From NCBI GenBank assembly GCA_039177505.1, contig JBCDFR010000012.1:12265-76264 (forward strand): 64,000 nucleotides of DNA. The letters are read 5' to 3'. The DNA comes from JABSQH01 sp039177505 (GTDB taxonomy: Bacteria; Actinomycetota; Acidimicrobiia; Acidimicrobiales; Ilumatobacteraceae). Positions 7,813 through 16,828 of the stretch are shown in pieces (position 1 is the first letter of the stretch; each line of letters starts with the position of its first letter). A program made the position numbers and the translations under genes. The notes beneath the pieces are model-generated. The model ran no database searches. It had not been told where the DNA came from and was given only the letters and a program-made list of their open reading frames with translations.

Positions 7813-9504
7813 ATGAGCGGACAGCACCGGGGAACTGCGAGTGAGCCGGACGCGCCAACGGTCATCTACCCGGCGCGCAGGATCGTCACCGGTAACCCAT
7901 CGGACCCTCTGGCCGACGCTGTCGCCGTGCGCGAGGGCAGAGTGCTCGCCGCGGGCAGCCTCGACGAGTGCCGCTCGTGGGGACCCCACCAGATCGACGA
8001 CCGCTTCGCCGACCTCGTGCTCACATCCGGGATGATCGAGGCCCACGGGCACACCCTCGAAGGTGCATTCGCCTCACTGCCGTACGTCGGCTGGTTCGAT
8101 CGCCATCGGGTCGACGGCGGCATGTCACCTGGCATCCGCAGCTACGGCGCGCTCCTCGACCGGCTGCATGAGCTCGTCGCGGCCGAACCCGGCTCGACCG
8201 AGCCGCTGGTGGTCGGCGGGTTCGACCCGATCTACTTCGAAGACGAAGAGCGGTTGACCTGCCATCACCTCGATGAAGTCTCGACCACCCGGCCGATCTT
8301 CGTGTTCCACGCCAATGCTCACCTGGCCACCGTGAACACGGCGATGCTCGACCGCCACGAGATCACGCGCGACGCCACCACGCCCGGTGTCGCCCGCAGC
8401 CCCGACGGCGAACCGAACGGCGAACTACAGGAACAGCCGGCGATGATGCTCGCCCGCTCGGGCCTCTCGGTGATCAGCAACAAGATGAACGACCCGCAGG
8501 CGTTGCGCGACCTCGGCCAGATCTGCGCCAACCAAGGCGTAACGATGCTGTGCGATCTGCTGAGCCCCGGACTCACACGTCCGGACGAGCCCGCCAAATG
8601 GCACCAGGTGATCGATGACCCTGCATACCCGGCGCGGCTGCTCCAGCGACACGTCGCAGCGATGGCACCCGGCGAGTTCGACTGGGAAGAGTCGGCCGAG
8701 TTGCTCGTCCAACTCCGCCGAGACGACACCGACAAGCTGCGCACTGCCGGCATCAAGATCGTCCTCGACGGATCGATCCAAGGCTTCACCGCCAAGATGG
8801 ATTGGCCCGGCTACTACACCGGCACCGACCATGGGTTATGGATCGTGGCTCCGGACCAGCTGTACGACATCGCTGCGCCGTTCCACCGTCGCGGCATCAA
8901 CATCCACGTGCACTGCAACGGCGACCTCACCATCGATCTGTGGATCGACACCGTCGAACGGTTGCTGCTCGAACACCCGTGGCTCGACCATCGCCACACG
9001 GTGCAACACAGCCAGCTCACCACCGCGGCCCAATTCCGACGGATGGCCAAGCTGGGGATGTGCGCCAACATCTTCTCGAATCACATCTGGTACTGGGGCG
9101 ACCAGCACCACGACCTCACCGTCGGGCCGGAGCGGGCGCGCCGCCTCGAAGCGGCCGCCACCGCAGCGCGCGAGGGCGTGTCGTTCTCGCTGCACTCCGA
9201 CGCCAACGTGACGCCGCTCGGACAGCTGCACGTGATGTGGTGCGCGGTGAACCGGGTCACACCATCTGGTCGGGTCCTCGGTGAACACGAGCGGATCTCG
9301 GCGGAGCTGGCGTTGCAGGCGGTCACGCTCAATGCCGCGTACCAGCTGCATCTCGATCGAGAGTTCGGCACGATCGAGTGCGGGAAGGCCGCCGACTTCA
9401 CGGTGCTCGGCGAGGATCCGCTCGCCGTCGACCCAATGACCATCCGGGACATCCCCGTGTGGGGCACCGTGGTGGGTGGGACACCCTTCGCAGCTGCCGG
9501 CTAG
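7813..9504 (+). CDS. Amidohydrolase family 3 protein (YtcJ-like)
   Basis: This 563-residue metal-dependent hydrolase has the composite amidohydrolase layout. A small beta-sandwich is formed by both ends (IYPARRIVTGNP near residue 20; GKAADFTVLGEDPL near the C-terminus) around a TIM barrel. Metal-ligand candidates are the HxH of MIEAHGHTLEG, INIHVHCNGD, HRHTVQHSQL and the late Asp in LHSDANVTPLG. The substrate cannot be told from sequence. The last four bases overlap the convergent GTPase gene (CTAG). Confidence 0.83.
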   Translation: MSGQHRGTASEPDAPTVIYPARRIVTGNPSDPLADAVAVREGRVLAAGSLDECRSWGPHQIDDRFADLVLTSGMIEAHGHTLEGAFASLPYVGWFDRHRVDGGMSPGIRSYGALLDRLHELVAAEPGSTEPLVVGGFDPIYFEDEERLTCHHLDEVSTTRPIFVFHANAHLATVNTAMLDRHEITRDATTPGVARSPDGEPNGELQEQPAMMLARSGLSVISNKMNDPQALRDLGQICANQGVTMLCDLLSPGLTRPDEPAKWHQVIDDPAYPARLLQRHVAAMAPGEFDWEESAELLVQLRRDDTDKLRTAGIKIVLDGSIQGFTAKMDWPGYYTGTDHGLWIVAPDQLYDIAAPFHRRGINIHVHCNGDLTIDLWIDTVERLLLEHPWLDHRHTVQHSQLTTAAQFRRMAKLGMCANIFSNHIWYWGDQHHDLTVGPERARRLEAAATAAREGVSFSLHSDANVTPLGQLHVMWCAVNRVTPSGRVLGEHERISAELALQAVTLNAAYQLHLDREFGTIECGKAADFTVLGEDPLAVDPMTIRDIPVWGTVVGGTPFAAAG

Positions 9505-10379
9505 ACCGGCTCGTCGGAGCGGACCGCGATCGACACGAGTACCGACTCGTCGATCACGGCCGGCGACGGATGTATGTCGGTTCGTCGGCCGACCCGCTGC
9601 ACCTCGACCGCAGACCCGTCGTCGAGCAACACGATCCCCTTGGCGCGCACGACGGCTCGGCCCATTCCATCGAGCAGCACATCGAGCGCCGTCCGCGAGA
9701 TCGGCGCGGCCGAACGCCAGGTCGATGTGGTGTAGAGGCCACCGACCTCGGGGCCGCGCGAGTCGAGCGAGGGTCGTGGGTCGTCGATCCCCAGGATCTC
9801 GGTGGTCGGAACATCGCCGCGCACCGCAGTGATCAACGGCGCGTCAGTGATCGACGCGATAACCGCCGACGCGGCGCGTGCGCCGGCCGCGTCGACCCGA
9901 TCGGTGTTGGTGAGCACGACGAGGTCGGCGCCCTGCAGTTGACGACGTACCTCGTCGCCCACATAACGGTCGTCGACCGAGTCGCCGATTGAACTCGCGG
10001 CCGCGAGCACGACCACGCCACCGGGCCGAAACGGCGGCACTGTGCCCCAGTGGGCCACAACAGCTGGATCGGCGACGCCGCTGGCCTCGATCAACACATG
10101 ATCGACATCAGCGCGACCGACCTGGTCGAGCGCCACACCGAGTCCGTCGGCGACCGTGCAGCACACACACCCGTTCGGCAGATTGATCACGCCGTCATGG
10201 ACATCGCCGAGCAGGGTGCTGTCGATCCCGACCTCGCCGAAGTCGTTCACGATCACACCCAACCGACGACCGGAAGCCCGCGTGAGCACGTGATTCAGCA
10301 GGGTCGTCTTGCCCGCGCCGAGATAGCCGCCGATCACCGTCAGAGGAACCCGCGACGGTGGTGCCGACGACGTGCTCAT
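9501..10379 (-). CDS. G3E-family GTPase (CobW/metallochaperone type)
   Basis: This 292-residue protein starts with a Walker A loop GGYLGAGKTTLLNH. The CobW-type metal motif is present as NGCVCC, followed by the switch segment IEASGVADP and a nucleotide-specificity region VVLTNTDRVD. The C-terminal CobW domain is short. Members insert or deliver Zn, Co or Ni. The ATG overlaps the stop codon of the serine hydrolase by one base (TGATG), so the two are probably translated together. No cobalamin synthesis gene is adjacent, so the metal is unknown. Confidence 0.85.
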   Translation of the reverse strand: MSTSSAPPSRVPLTVIGGYLGAGKTTLLNHVLTRASGRRLGVIVNDFGEVGIDSTLLGDVHDGVINLPNGCVCCTVADGLGVALDQVGRADVDHVLIEASGVADPAVVAHWGTVPPFRPGGVVVLAAASSIGDSVDDRYVGDEVRRQLQGADLVVLTNTDRVDAAGARAASAVIASITDAPLITAVRGDVPTTEILGIDDPRPSLDSRGPEVGGLYTTSTWRSAAPISRTALDVLLDGMGRAVVRAKGIVLLDDGSAVEVQRVGRRTDIHPSPAVIDESVLVSIAVRSDEPV

Positions 10380-11647
10380 CAGGCGAACACGAAACCGCCG
10401 GCCGCAAACGCTCGATCGACCATCGCTCGCAGATTCGACGACTCGCTCGGGGTCGAGCCGGCGACGAGCACCGCCCAGGTGACACCGTCGTTGCGGTTCA
10501 GCACCATGGCGTGGGTGCTCTCCAGCGTGCCGGTGTGCCCGTGGACGCCATCGCCGTACAGCAGCAGACCCATGCCGTAGCCGCGGTCGCCGCCGCCGGT
10601 GCCGCTCGTGCGCATCATCTCCACCGACGGCGCGGTCAGCGGTTTCCATCCTGGCGTCGACAAGTCGATGCTGTCGAGGATCGTCACGATGTCCCCGGCC
10701 GTGGCGACCCAGGCGCCCGCTCCGCCGAGCGCCTCCATGTAGTTCCGGCCCTCGGTGGTGTAGTGCTCGATCTCACCGGGGCCCGGGTCATAGGAGGGCG
10801 CGATGCGCATTCCCGAGATCCCGAGCGGTGTGAGGATGCGCTCATACACCACCTCCTCGTAGCGCTGCCCGGTGAGCTGTTCGATCAGCATCCCGAGCAC
10901 GCAGTAGTTCATGTTGCTGTAGTCGTAGCCGTTGCCCCCGATGGGCCCAGTGAACCCGGCCGCCGCTGCCTGTGGACACGCCCATACTCGATTGGAGAAG
11001 AACGTCGACTGCGACTGGGGAAAGCCCGACGTGTGCGTCAGGAGCTGGCGCACCGTGATCGCCGACGCCCGAGCCGACGGATCGTCGATGCCGACATGCG
11101 CGGCGACCTGCGCCCCGACCGGCTGATCGAGGCCGACGAGACCATCCTCGACGAGCTGCATCACCGTGATCGCCGTGATCGGCTTGCTGATGCTGGCGAT
11201 GCGGAAGCGGTCGTCGAGACCCGCTGGCGCAAACGATTCGGGCGACTGCCGCCCCAGCGTCGCTTCGTGGACGAGCTCGCCGTTGATCGCAACCGCGACC
11301 GACAGTGCCTGCGATCCTCCGCCGAGGATCTCGTCGCGAAGGGATGCGTCGAACGCCGCCCATCCGGTGAGCGTCGGCACCGTCGAGGTCGGCACGACCG
11401 GCGGTCGCACGACGCCGTCGTCGGCTGCTCGACGGGGCTCGCTCGCCGCGGCCGCGCCGTCGGCGACGACGACCGGCGAGACCGGAGCGCCCGGCGACGA
11501 CTCAACCTCTGGCGCGGCTGCCGGCGACTGACCATCCGCACCGTCATCACTGCGATCGACCAGACTGCACGAGGCCAGGGCGAGCGCGACGAGCAGGGCG
11601 CCACCGACGACGGGGAACCGTCTTGGTGCGCGCACGTACAAGGTCAT
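10379..11647 (-). CDS. Serine hydrolase lipoprotein (beta-lactamase/DD-peptidase fold)
   Basis: This exported protein of about 422 residues starts MTLYVRAPRRF, with a hydrophobic stretch and lipobox LALASC. The beta-lactamase-related catalytic set is present: SISK (Ser nucleophile and Lys, in FRIASISKPITAI), YSN (in YDYSNMNYC) and an HTG third motif (HGHTGTLES). It resembles class C-like esterases and D-aminopeptidases, not a proven resistance enzyme. A start at 11680 is possible, but ATG 11647 gives the better signal peptide and has CAAACT six bases upstream as a weak leaderless -10. Confidence 0.84.
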   Translation of the reverse strand: MTLYVRAPRRFPVVGGALLVALALASCSLVDRSDDGADGQSPAAAPEVESSPGAPVSPVVVADGAAAASEPRRAADDGVVRPPVVPTSTVPTLTGWAAFDASLRDEILGGGSQALSVAVAINGELVHEATLGRQSPESFAPAGLDDRFRIASISKPITAITVMQLVEDGLVGLDQPVGAQVAAHVGIDDPSARASAITVRQLLTHTSGFPQSQSTFFSNRVWACPQAAAAGFTGPIGGNGYDYSNMNYCVLGMLIEQLTGQRYEEVVYERILTPLGISGMRIAPSYDPGPGEIEHYTTEGRNYMEALGGAGAWVATAGDIVTILDSIDLSTPGWKPLTAPSVEMMRTSGTGGGDRGYGMGLLLYGDGVHGHTGTLESTHAMVLNRNDGVTWAVLVAGSTPSESSNLRAMVDRAFAAGGFVFA

Positions 11648-11693
11648 CCGCACAGTTTGACCGCTGATCGCGCGAACCACACCATCGATCGTG

Positions 11694-11719
11694 ACCGGTC
11701 AGGAATTTTCCTGACCGGT
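11694..11719. promoter_or_regulatory. 26-bp perfect inverted repeat upstream of the serine hydrolase
   Basis: Arms ACCGGTCAGGAA and TTCCTGACCGGT pair perfectly around a 2-base centre, giving a TTTTCC/GGAAAA-rich middle in otherwise GC-rich DNA. It lies 47 bases upstream of the hydrolase start and about 100 bases after the ligD polymerase stop. It could be an operator for the hydrolase or a terminator for the ku-ligD operon; there is no downstream T-run on the minus strand. Confidence 0.55.
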
Positions 11720-11817
11720 GGCGTTCAAGTCGCCACTTTGCGCGGCCGCGACATTAGGGTCTAGTTGACCGTGACACACAACATTGATGGCCGAACAGGC
11801 GCGTCGATGTCGCTCGA

Positions 11818-12732
11818 TCAGCCCGGTCGCGGCAGCTCTTGGGACACGCTAACCACGGGCTCGAACAAGTCGCCCAGCGACTCGACCCGGTCGAGCACAG
11901 CCGCCGCATCGAACGACAGCTCGATGCGGGCCGAGGCAGCGTCTGCGACCTCGTCCCACGACACCGGCGTCGACACCGTCGGTGTCGGCCGCGCCCGCAG
12001 CGAGTAGGGAGCGATCGTCGTCTTGTGGTGCGCGTTCTGGCTCCAATCGACGAACACCTTGCCGGGCCGCTCCGCCTTGGCCATCACCGTGGTCGTCGAG
12101 CCGGGCCGCCGACGATCCAGTAGTTGCCCGACCGCCAGCGCAAAGTCGGCCGCCGCGTCGTGGGTCGGCGCGGCGGCCGGATCGTCGTCGTTGAGCGGTA
12201 CGTACAGCTGGAGACCCTTCGATCCCGATGTCTTGCACCAGCCGTCGAGCTGCACCGCAGCCAGAACGTCGCGGATCTCCAGTGCCACCTGACAGCACTC
12301 CACAATGGAGGTCTGCGGACCGGGGTCGAGATCGAACACCAGCGTCCGCGGGTGGTCGAGATCGGCAGCGACCGCCATGGGCGCGTGCAGCTCGATCGCC
12401 GCCAAGTTGGCCGCCCACACCATCGCCGCCGGCTCTTCAATTCGGCAGTACTCGATGCCGCCGCGGCGATCACCGGGACCGAGCGCCACCGGCACCCATT
12501 CTGGCCGATGCGACGGGCAGCGCTTCTCGAAGAACCCCTGCTGCTCGGTGCCGTCGGGAAACCGCCGGAACGTCAGACATCGTCCCGCCAGATGCGGAAT
12601 CGCCCATGGAGAGATCCGGGCGTGATAATCGACGACCTGGGCCTTGGTGAACCCCGACGGATACAGCACCTTGTCGAGGTTCGTCAGCCGCACGGAGCGG
12701 CCGTCGATGTCGACCTCGATCGGCGCGGCCAC
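11818..12732 (-). CDS. ligD: LigD-type polymerase domain protein (NHEJ primase/polymerase)
   Basis: This 304-residue stand-alone polymerase domain of the bacterial end-joining ligase D belongs to the archaeo-eukaryotic primase superfamily. The metal-binding DLD sits in LVFDLDPGP, and LTNLDKVLYPSGFTKAQVVDYH is the typical N-terminus. Other family segments are WVPV, KTSGSKGLQLYVPL and GKVFVDWSQNAHHKTT. It fills gaps at broken DNA ends together with Ku. The ligase and nuclease domains of full LigD are absent and must be elsewhere, if present. It follows ku by 15 bases on the same strand and starts with GTG. Confidence 0.92.
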   Translation of the reverse strand: MAAPIEVDIDGRSVRLTNLDKVLYPSGFTKAQVVDYHARISPWAIPHLAGRCLTFRRFPDGTEQQGFFEKRCPSHRPEWVPVALGPGDRRGGIEYCRIEEPAAMVWAANLAAIELHAPMAVAADLDHPRTLVFDLDPGPQTSIVECCQVALEIRDVLAAVQLDGWCKTSGSKGLQLYVPLNDDDPAAAPTHDAAADFALAVGQLLDRRRPGSTTTVMAKAERPGKVFVDWSQNAHHKTTIAPYSLRARPTPTVSTPVSWDEVADAASARIELSFDAAAVLDRVESLGDLFEPVVSVSQELPRPG

Positions 12733-12747
12733 GGTTCGTGCGACGCG

Positions 12748-13656
12748 CTACGCGGACTTGGCGGCCTGGCGTTTGGCCGCCTTCTTCGCCGCGATCTTCT
12801 TGGTAGGGCTTTTCTTCGCCGCCTTCTTCTTGGCGCCCTTCTTGGCCGCGGCCTTCTTGGCGGGATGGCGCGAACGTGCCGCTTTGGCGGCCTCGACCGA
12901 TGCTTCCAGCGCCGCCATGATGTCGACGACCTTGGGCTTCTCGGCAGCGACCTCGGGGGTGGTCAACTCCTCCCCTTCGGCCTTGGCACGAATCAGCGCC
13001 ATCACCTGTTCGCGGTACTCGTCGTGGTACTTGCCCGGCTCGAACGCGGCGACGAGTGAGTCCACGAGCGACTCGGCCATGGTCACCTCCCGGTCGTCGA
13101 CTTCGATGTCGTCGAGACCGTGGAGCTCGTCGATGTCGGTCGGATCGACGACCTCGTCGGCGTAGGCCAGTTGCGACATGACGAGACGTCCGTCCTCGGC
13201 CCGGATCGCTGCGGTGTACTGCTTGTTGCGCATGACGAACCGACCGATGGCGACGCGGCCGCTCGACTCGAGTGCCCGGGCCAAGAGCACGTAGGGCTTC
13301 GGTGGCCCGTCCGGGGCCAGGTAGTACGCAGTCTCGTAGTACACCGGGTCGATCTCGGTGAGATCGACGAACTCCTGGAGGTCGATCATCTTGGTCGCCA
13401 CCGGCATGAACGGTTCGAGTTCGTCGGGATCAACCACGACGTAGCGGCCTTTGGCGATCTCGTACCCCTTCACGATGTGGTCCTCACCGACCTCTTCACC
13501 CGTCTCGGCGTTCACCTTGCGGTAACGAATACGGGCCATGTTGCGTTCGTCGAGCTGGTTGAACGAGACGCTCTGGCGGCGCACGGCGTGGTACAGCTTG
13601 ACCGGGATCGCCACCAGCCCAAACGAAATCGTGCCGCTCCACACGGGACGTGCCAT
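12748..13656 (-). CDS. ku: Ku DNA end-binding protein
   Basis: This 302-residue homodimeric Ku starts MARPVWSGTISFGLVAIPVKL and contains the full beta-barrel core. From about residue 260 it has a highly basic tail of KKAAAKK-type repeats, as in several actinobacterial Ku proteins, likely helping it thread along or hold DNA. The open frame extends to 13704, but the conserved Ku start is ATG 13656. It is the first gene of the ku-ligD(pol) pair. Confidence 0.95.
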   Translation of the reverse strand: MARPVWSGTISFGLVAIPVKLYHAVRRQSVSFNQLDERNMARIRYRKVNAETGEEVGEDHIVKGYEIAKGRYVVVDPDELEPFMPVATKMIDLQEFVDLTEIDPVYYETAYYLAPDGPPKPYVLLARALESSGRVAIGRFVMRNKQYTAAIRAEDGRLVMSQLAYADEVVDPTDIDELHGLDDIEVDDREVTMAESLVDSLVAAFEPGKYHDEYREQVMALIRAKAEGEELTTPEVAAEKPKVVDIMAALEASVEAAKAARSRHPAKKAAAKKGAKKKAAKKSPTKKIAAKKAAKRQAAKSA

Positions 13657-13894
13657 CCCACCAGTCAAGCACGTTGATCTTCGGGCTCGGTCGACGTGCA
13701 CCACGAGCTCGGACGCTCTAGCGGGCTTGCCCTCGCGTCCCGGGCTCCCTGCGCCACCGCTCCGGTCGCCTGCCCGGCTATGTCGCGGGCGGTAGACAAC
13801 ACAGTCGCACGCGTGCTCCGATCCAGGCGGGCGAACGCCATGGGCGCGGACACAGAGGCGAGGGAAAGGCCACCAGGCCGACCGAGCCCGATGG
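13657..13894. other. Intergenic region between the membrane protein and ku
   Basis: About 240 bases hold no convincing gene. Both flanking genes are on the minus strand. The region should contain the ku promoter; TTGACT lies just upstream of the ku start, but I see no clear -10 box. The rest is GC-rich without clear dyads. Confidence 0.5.
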
Positions 13895-14767
13895 TTACGA
13901 GAGCACGGCGCGAGCGACGATGTCCATGCCGAACCCGGTGAGGATCGCCAGATACAGCAGCCCGGTCGCGGCCATCACCGCTGAGTAGTAGTGCTCGCGC
14001 AAGGCGGCTTTGGTGACGAACACCAACACAATCGTGGTCACTGCACACGCGGCCCACATCCAGCCGAGCATGCCGCCCCATCCGTCGTCGACCTCGCCGG
14101 CGAACACGGCGATCATGCCGGTGGGCAGCAGCATGACCATCAGTTCGAGCGGCCACAGCCATGCCACTGCGGTGACGATTTCGTTCAGCAGCTTGCGCGG
14201 CAATCCGGGCTGCACGAGGTACCAGTGACCCAGGAGCATGGCATCGCTGATCGCACCGATGAAGGCAGCCCCGACCAGCGTCCGCAGGATCGCTACGGTG
14301 GTGTCTCCGCCAGCGTCGATCGCAGCTGCGACCAGGCCAACGACGCCGATCACGACCGGGATCAGGTCGAGTCGGGGGTCGAACTCGCGGCCAGCGGGCC
14401 GTCCGGCAAGCGCCGCATCGTCGGCCGGTTCTACCGTGCGGTCGATGCCGGTCATCGCCGCCACCCGCTCGGAGCGTCGGTCGAACTCGGCTTGTTGGCC
14501 ACTGACGCCAGCTCGTCGTTGCACGACCGATACGCCGAGCACGGCGACACAGGTGACGGCAACGGCGATCGACGCGAGGTCGCGCGCTGGAGCGAAACCG
14601 AGCGCTAGCCCCGCGGCGAATGCTCCGGCGGCGAAGCACGCATACACGCCGCGCAGCAGCCAGCCGTAGCCCAGACCGACGGAACGCCTCCTGGTCGTGA
14701 ACCAGCAGAACAACATCCCGCCGGTGGCCCATTGCAGGAGCACCGTCGCTGCGTCGAGCCGGATCAC
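13895..14767 (-). CDS. Integral membrane protein, unknown function
   Basis: This 290-residue protein has about eight hydrophobic segments, near residues 8-24, 33-55, 62-82, 125-150, 160-190, 200-230, 235-260 and 265-290. A short charged loop of about 40 residues lies after the third. I do not recognise a family or a catalytic motif. The start is GTG 14767, eight bases after TACCCT on the minus strand; a longer frame to 14863 would run through the divergent gene's promoter. It forms a head-to-head pair with the lipoprotein at 14803. Confidence 0.7.
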   Translation of the reverse strand: MIRLDAATVLLQWATGGMLFCWFTTRRRSVGLGYGWLLRGVYACFAAGAFAAGLALGFAPARDLASIAVAVTCVAVLGVSVVQRRAGVSGQQAEFDRRSERVAAMTGIDRTVEPADDAALAGRPAGREFDPRLDLIPVVIGVVGLVAAAIDAGGDTTVAILRTLVGAAFIGAISDAMLLGHWYLVQPGLPRKLLNEIVTAVAWLWPLELMVMLLPTGMIAVFAGEVDDGWGGMLGWMWAACAVTTIVLVFVTKAALREHYYSAVMAATGLLYLAILTGFGMDIVARAVLS

Positions 14768-14775
14768 GCAGTCGG

Positions 14776-14793
14776 AGGGTAACGCCGTAGCCT
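14776..14793. promoter_or_regulatory. Back-to-back leaderless -10 boxes
   Basis: TACCCT (minus strand, 14781-14776) serves GTG 14767, and TAGCCT (plus strand, 14788-14793) serves ATG 14803. The two boxes are 6 bases apart and the start codons about 35 bases apart, so polymerase probably cannot occupy both at once. Confidence 0.55.
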
Positions 14794-14802
14794 GAGCCCG
14801 CC

Positions 14803-15468
14803 ATGGTGCCGTCCCCCGATCATCTGTCACGTCGACGCAGCCACCTGCGCACTGCGCTCGCACTGGCAGCTGGGGCGCTGGCGCTCACCGCATGTTTCAC
14901 CGGTCAGCGCCCCTCGTTCGAGGACGAGCAGCCACTCGACGAGCCCACCGGCAGCGCCGAGATCGACGTAGTTTTGGAGCGCCTCGACTCGATCGGCGTC
15001 GAATCGTTCTCGGCCGACTACGAGATCCTCACCAAATTCGGCAGCGTCGAATCAACTGCCACCGTGGTCCAGGCCGACGACGGCCGCCGCTCGATCACCG
15101 TCAACGACATTCGTTTCCTCATCAACACGGGTACCGACTCGACCTGCGATCTGGTCGCCGACACCTGCGAGGCCGCGATCAACGACGCCAAAATAAGCGA
15201 CACACAGCTGACTCACGACTTCTACGCCCGCAGCTTTGCCCAGCGGTTACGCGTCGACGCCAACCGCCGCGTCGGCGATCCGAGGGGGTACCAAATCACT
15301 CAGGCCGGTCAGCAAGCCACATGTGTCGATGTTCCCGTCACCGGTGGGTCGAAGATTTACTGCGCACTCGATAGCGGCCAGCTCGCCCGCTACGACGGCG
15401 CTGATCAATTCATCGAGATCGTGGCAATCGGTCCAGATATCGATGAGGCGGCCTTCGAGCCGAGCTGA
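14803..15468 (+). CDS. Secreted lipoprotein, unknown function
   Basis: This 221-residue protein has an Arg-rich start, a hydrophobic stretch ALALAAGALALTAC and a lipobox ending at Cys, then an acidic linker and a globular domain. The domain reads like a small beta-rich lipid- or ligand-binding fold (SFSADYEILTKFGSVESTATVV), with four later cysteines that could form two disulfides. A LolA/LppX-like fold is a guess. Repeat A copy 4 follows the stop codon by two bases. Confidence 0.75.
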   Translation: MVPSPDHLSRRRSHLRTALALAAGALALTACFTGQRPSFEDEQPLDEPTGSAEIDVVLERLDSIGVESFSADYEILTKFGSVESTATVVQADDGRRSITVNDIRFLINTGTDSTCDLVADTCEAAINDAKISDTQLTHDFYARSFAQRLRVDANRRVGDPRGYQITQAGQQATCVDVPVTGGSKIYCALDSGQLARYDGADQFIEIVAIGPDIDEAAFEPS

Positions 15469-15470
15469 CC

Positions 15471-15509
15471 GGTGAGGCAGTGAGCTTCCTGTGGGCCCGC
15501 TCCCTCACC
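15471..15509. repeat. Intergenic palindromic repeat A, copy 4
   Basis: 39 bp, GGTGAGGCAGTGAGC to CCCTCACC. The inner pair is AG/CT here where copies 2 and 3 have AA/TT, which is a compensating change and argues for a selected hairpin. It lies between convergent genes (lipoprotein and peptidase). Confidence 0.8.
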
Positions 15510-15532
15510 GCAATCGACCGCCACAGCTCATC

Positions 15533-15571
15533 GGTGAGCCAATGCGCCTCCTGTCGGCGCATTCGCTCACC
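15533..15571. repeat. Intergenic palindromic repeat A, copy 5
   Basis: 39 bp, starting exactly 62 bp after copy 4, the same pitch as copies 2 and 3. It is the most perfect hairpin: GGTGAGC pairs with GCTCACC and AATGCGCC with GGCGCATT, around a TCCTGTC loop with one C-C mismatch. Confidence 0.8.
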
Positions 15572-15590
15572 GCAGCTGACAGACGGACGC

Positions 15591-16709
15591 TCAGACGCAG
15601 GCCAAGGCGTGGTCGGAGACGTTCAGGCGGCGCGGTCCCGCATCGGTCGCCACGACAATGTCCTCGAGGCGCATGCCCCACTTTCCAGCGACATAGATGC
15701 CAGGCTCGACGCTGAAGGCGTGCCCCGACGCAAGCGGCGTGTCGTTGCCCTCGACGATGTACGGGTCTTCGTGTTCTTCCATTCCGATGCCGTGACCGGT
15801 GCGGTGGATGAAGTACTCCCCGTAGCCGGCATCGGTGATCACGGTGCGCGCCGCCCGATCGACGTCCTCACACGGTGTCCCGATCGTCGCCGCCTCGACC
15901 GCGGTTTGTTGCGCAGCGTGTAGTACGGCGTAGGCCTCGGCGATGTCGGGGGCGGCGCTGTCGATGTCGCCGGTGAACACGCAGCGGGTCGTATCGGAGC
16001 AGTAGCCGGCCATCGTTCCGCCGAAGTCGCAGAGCACGATTTCGTCGGGCCCGATCGCCCGGTCGCTGGCGTGGTGGTGCGGGCTGGCCGCATTCGGCCC
16101 GGACGCCACAATGGCGAAGTTGACCACGTCGTGGCCCTCCTCGACGATGCGCCGACCCAGGTGCGCGGACACCTCGGCCTCGGTACGACCAACCAGCGGA
16201 ATCTCACCGCGCTGCAACTCACCGGCGATGCGGTCGACCGCGGCGCCAGCAGCGGCCAGTGCGTCGACCTCGGCGGCGTCCTTGACCACTCGCAATCCAC
16301 CGACGACCTCGGTCGCTCGGGTGTATTCCGCGCCGGGGATCTGCGGCAACAACTCGACCAGAAAGCGCGCCCACATCTGATCGCCGACCGCGACTCGCTG
16401 CGCGCCTCGCGCCAGCGTCGCGACGATCGCGGTCGGGTCGTCGGTTTCCGCCCACGGATGCAACGTGAACACGCCGGGCTGCTCCACCACGCGCTCGGCC
16501 TCGAGGCCGGGGATCAGCAGTGTTGCGTCACCGTCGGCGGTCATGACGAGCGCGGTGAGCCGCTCCAACGGCATCGCCTGATAGCCGGTCAGATAGGGCA
16601 AGTCGTGACCGACCGACACAATCAACGCATCGACGTCATGGGAAGCCATCGCCGTGCGCACGTGCTGCAAGCGCTCGAGATACACCGACGAGTCGAACGT
16701 GTGGGCCAT
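15591..16709 (-). CDS. M24 metallopeptidase (aminopeptidase P/prolidase family)
   Basis: This 372-residue protein has the creatinase-type N-terminal domain (about 1-130) and the pita-bread catalytic domain. The five metal ligands are visible: Asp in LCDFGGTMAGY, Asp in SDTTR, His in HRTGHGIGME, Glu in SVEPGIY and Glu in RLEDIV. It likely cleaves Xaa-Pro bonds of peptides in the cytosol. ATG 16709 is preceded by CAGAAT at 6 bases and by GGAG. Confidence 0.9.
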   Translation of the reverse strand: MAHTFDSSVYLERLQHVRTAMASHDVDALIVSVGHDLPYLTGYQAMPLERLTALVMTADGDATLLIPGLEAERVVEQPGVFTLHPWAETDDPTAIVATLARGAQRVAVGDQMWARFLVELLPQIPGAEYTRATEVVGGLRVVKDAAEVDALAAAGAAVDRIAGELQRGEIPLVGRTEAEVSAHLGRRIVEEGHDVVNFAIVASGPNAASPHHHASDRAIGPDEIVLCDFGGTMAGYCSDTTRCVFTGDIDSAAPDIAEAYAVLHAAQQTAVEAATIGTPCEDVDRAARTVITDAGYGEYFIHRTGHGIGMEEHEDPYIVEGNDTPLASGHAFSVEPGIYVAGKWGMRLEDIVVATDAGPRRLNVSDHALACV

Positions 16710-16743
16710 CGCTCCATTCTGCTCGTGTGGGGAGCCGAGTCGA

Positions 16744-16793
16744 CCGTTCTGTTGTGGAAAACGTGCGTATTACGCACGGAGTCCCCGGAATTT
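16744..16793 (-). repeat. Intergenic repeat B, copy 1
   Basis: This element of about 50 bp on the minus strand contains CCGGGGACTCCGTGCG, a TATTA loop (TAATA on this strand) and CGCACG, and ends ACAACAGAACGG. It lies 35 bases after the phosphotransferase stop and before the M24 peptidase start. Confidence 0.75.
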
Positions 16794-16828
16794 CGGGAGG
16801 GGGTGTGGTTGGGGCACGGCGGGAACGG

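Noticed and set aside
13665..14804. Minus-strand 379-codon Arg-rich frame
   Set aside because: It is another frame of the eight-helix membrane protein gene and has no membrane or domain pattern of its own.
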